DNA of 64,000 nucleotides. Source: Moringa oleifera (Eukaryota > Streptophyta > Magnoliopsida > Brassicales > Moringaceae). The stretch is from positions 496,001-560,000 of the forward strand of contig JAJFZO010000229.1 in the NCBI GenBank assembly GCA_021397835.1. The letters are read 5' to 3'. Shown one piece after another: positions 62,067-64,000 of the stretch; positions within the stretch are counted from its first letter, which is position 1; the number at the start of each line of letters is the position of its first letter. The translations under genes and the position numbers were made by a program. Under the pieces are notes generated by a model. That model had not been told where the DNA came from and did not search any database. It saw nothing but the letters and a program-made list of their open reading frames with translations.

Positions 62067-64000
62067 GTTAGTTAGTATATTTGGGTCTGTTTGGTCAATG
62101 GGTAATGAAGGAAAATGAAGGAAAGTTTTGAAGATTGCAATTCCTATGCTGTGTTAGTTTTCCCAAATTAAAAGAAAAAGAACATGAAGAAGAGCTGAAG
62201 AAGTCATGCTTGTTTTCTATTTCATTCCACATTTGGTGTAATGACTATCTAGATAGAAAAGAGTAAGAAGAGTTCTGAATTTTTGTTGCTTTAATTCCAT
62301 TTTGGCTGGCCAATAAATTGAGGTAGACAGATAGTAAAAACAAGTTTAATTCTGTTAAGACAAGAGAAGTGAGGAATCAGAGGACTTTTCAACTTGTAGT
62401 TATAATTTTGTTTTTGTCTGAAAAAGTTGGAATGAAATTGGCTGAACTAGGTCCAATAGCAGCTGAATGGGGGTTTGGTTAAGGAGTTTTTTAGTAGGCT
62501 AGGTACTAACTAATGAACATTTGATGCTTCAGGTTTCAATTTATTCTTAATTTTCATGTGTTGAAAGAGCAATTATATGACGAGAATGATTGAAATTAGA
62601 AGACTTGCCATTCTTCTTATTTGATTTCATTTTATTTTCTGATTAACCTTTTCATTTCTGTTGTGCCATCGTGTGTTTATGTAATTATCATTTATCAGTA
62701 ATCTTGGGGAGAGAGAGATAGAAACGAAAATGAGTTTTTCCCAATGTGATCACTCATTTCATAGTGTTTCAGTCTACAATATTATGAATATTTTGTCGTT
62801 TCTTTCCGTTGTCTGGACAATAGAACCTCGACTTAAATCATCTTTTTTTTCCTGAATCCATGTTGCTGGCTGACAGAGAAATCAGATTACTTTCTAAGTA
62901 ATTTCATCTGCGCAGGATCATCCACTATGCTTATCCTTTTTGTTATACTATCTTTATTGAGAAAGATCAGATTTGAAGCACCCTTAGTTGCATATTCAGA
63001 AGGTACCATTTAATGAAGACAAAAAGCTTTGCTGGTTGCTGGTGAAAAATGAGAAAGGGTCTTTGAGGTACCAATTTGGCATAAAACTTTGAGTATGCCA
63101 TTGGCAGTAGGAAAGAGAGACTACTATTGTTAATACATTTGGGTTTCCAACCCTGAGGGGTTCAACCACCCCTGTTAAGCAAAATTCGACTTGTAGGGTA
63201 GGTCTAGGCTCAAATCCTCTCAGAGCCACTTGAAGTTTCTTGGTCGTTAACTTCAGGGCACACAGAAAGACAGATCCCCATCCACTAGTCTGATTCCCCT
63301 CCCTTCCCTCCCCTTGGGGGTATTCCTGTTATAAAAAGAGTACATTTAGCTTGCCATTTTCCAGTACCAAATAGATCTTGAGTTTATAAAACACAAAGAA
63401 ACCTTGTTTGAACTCTTCTCAGGCCAAAGGTACCTATTGAGGCATTTATAGAATTTTCCAGTGGTCAGTTCATCTTCTTTGCTTTGTCTAATACATACCC
63501 GTTCATTACCTTGCTTAACAAGGCTACACCCTCTCTCTCCCATTAAGAGTATTTATATGATCATATACTGCCCTTTTTACTTGCACAAGGCATTATTTCT
63601 GCTCTAACTTTTTCTTTAGTTTCGTTTAATAGTTCACTGTACATGCAGCACTGTGTAGACTTGCATTGGGAGCCCTTTTCTTAGATTGCACTAACACCCT
63701 GAATCTTGTCTTTTTTCTTTGTCGGATTTGCTATATTACTTGAAATTGGTCAATTTCTTTTTCCTGTATCCAGTCTCTATAATTCATTCGCCTTCAATAT
63801 TTCCTCTCAGCATTTTCTGGGGGAAAATCATGTCCCATTGATTCATCCTTTTATGAATCTTCTCACCAATGTTCTACCTATTGTGCATTGGAAACAGCTC
63901 TGTACCATCGAAAAATTTCATATCCTTTTCTTGTTATAGTGGGCAAACATATTGACTTTGGGGGAAGAACTGTCATTTTTATTTTCCAGGTTGATCAACT
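62067..64000 (+). other. First intron of the TatA gene (runs off the window)
   Basis: From the donor GTTAGT to the window end without a convincing second exon. Near 63130-63235 there is a tRNA-like/SINE-like stretch (TAGGCTCAAATCCTCTCAGAG) of low confidence. The open frames here have no features. Confidence 0.5.

Noticed and set aside
63000..63235. 77-aa minus-strand frame starting MALRGFEPRP, and a tRNA-like stretch
   Set aside because: Frames like this recur in plant genomes as spurious translations of repeat DNA; the tRNA-like part lacks a complete cloverleaf. Not called as a gene.

Overview
This window is nuclear DNA from a flowering plant, most likely a eudicot. Its genes have GT-AG introns in extremely AT-rich intergenic DNA. 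It carries a plant MIR167 hairpin, a plant-type U2 snRNA gene, a plastid TatA/Tha4 gene and an endogenous plant pararetrovirus. I cannot name the species. The coding genes look intact: joining exons at consensus splice sites gives proteins of family-typical length (for example 149 aa calmodulin-like, 376 aa GDP-mannose 3,5-epimerase, 340 aa aldo-keto reductase).

Layout: 1-1.64 kb is AT-rich repeat DNA. 1.69-6.08 kb is a decayed Caulimoviridae (florendovirus-like) insertion. It holds a reverse transcriptase/RNase H region, a second broken ORF, and two copies of the viral promoter/leader arranged as a convergent inverted repeat; near-identical 50-bp direct repeats flank it. 6.1-9.2 kb is AT-rich. 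9.36-11.43 kb (+) is a CER2-like BAHD gene. 11.75-14.74 kb (-) is a seven-exon aldo-keto reductase with a retrotransposon relic in intron 1. 15-17.87 kb is unexplained mixed-composition sequence. 17.87 kb (-) is tRNA-Gly(GCC). 19.8 kb (+) is MIR167. 22.96 kb (+) is U2 snRNA. 23.5-24.66 kb (-) is a calmodulin-like gene. 27.7-29.3 kb (+) is an AMT2-type ammonium transporter. 29.3-34 kb is AT-rich repeats plus a candidate MITE. 34.1-36.6 kb (+) encodes an EF-hand protein. 38.1-39.8 kb (-) is GDP-mannose 3,5-epimerase, with its 5'UTR intron reaching 40.6 kb. 40.7-44.5 kb is AT-rich. 45.5-47.9 kb (+) is V-ATPase subunit F. 51.5-56.7 kb (+) is a group C bZIP factor. 57.8-59.2 kb (-) is an intronless PPR protein. 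59.2-61.6 kb is AT-rich foldback repeats. 61.7 kb to the end (+) is the first exon and intron of TatA/Tha4.

The genes are independent housekeeping and regulatory loci, not a cluster or pathway: cuticular wax, ascorbate/cell wall nucleotide sugars, ammonium transport, vacuolar acidification, calcium signalling, auxin-response miRNA, spliceosome, organelle RNA processing and thylakoid protein export.

The less ordinary content lies between the genes. The pararetrovirus has two viral promoters facing each other across a 229-bp spacer, a layout that would give hairpin or double-stranded RNA if transcribed. The intergenic DNA also carries a degenerate AT-rich repeat family, many of whose copies sit in alternating orientation and could fold back.
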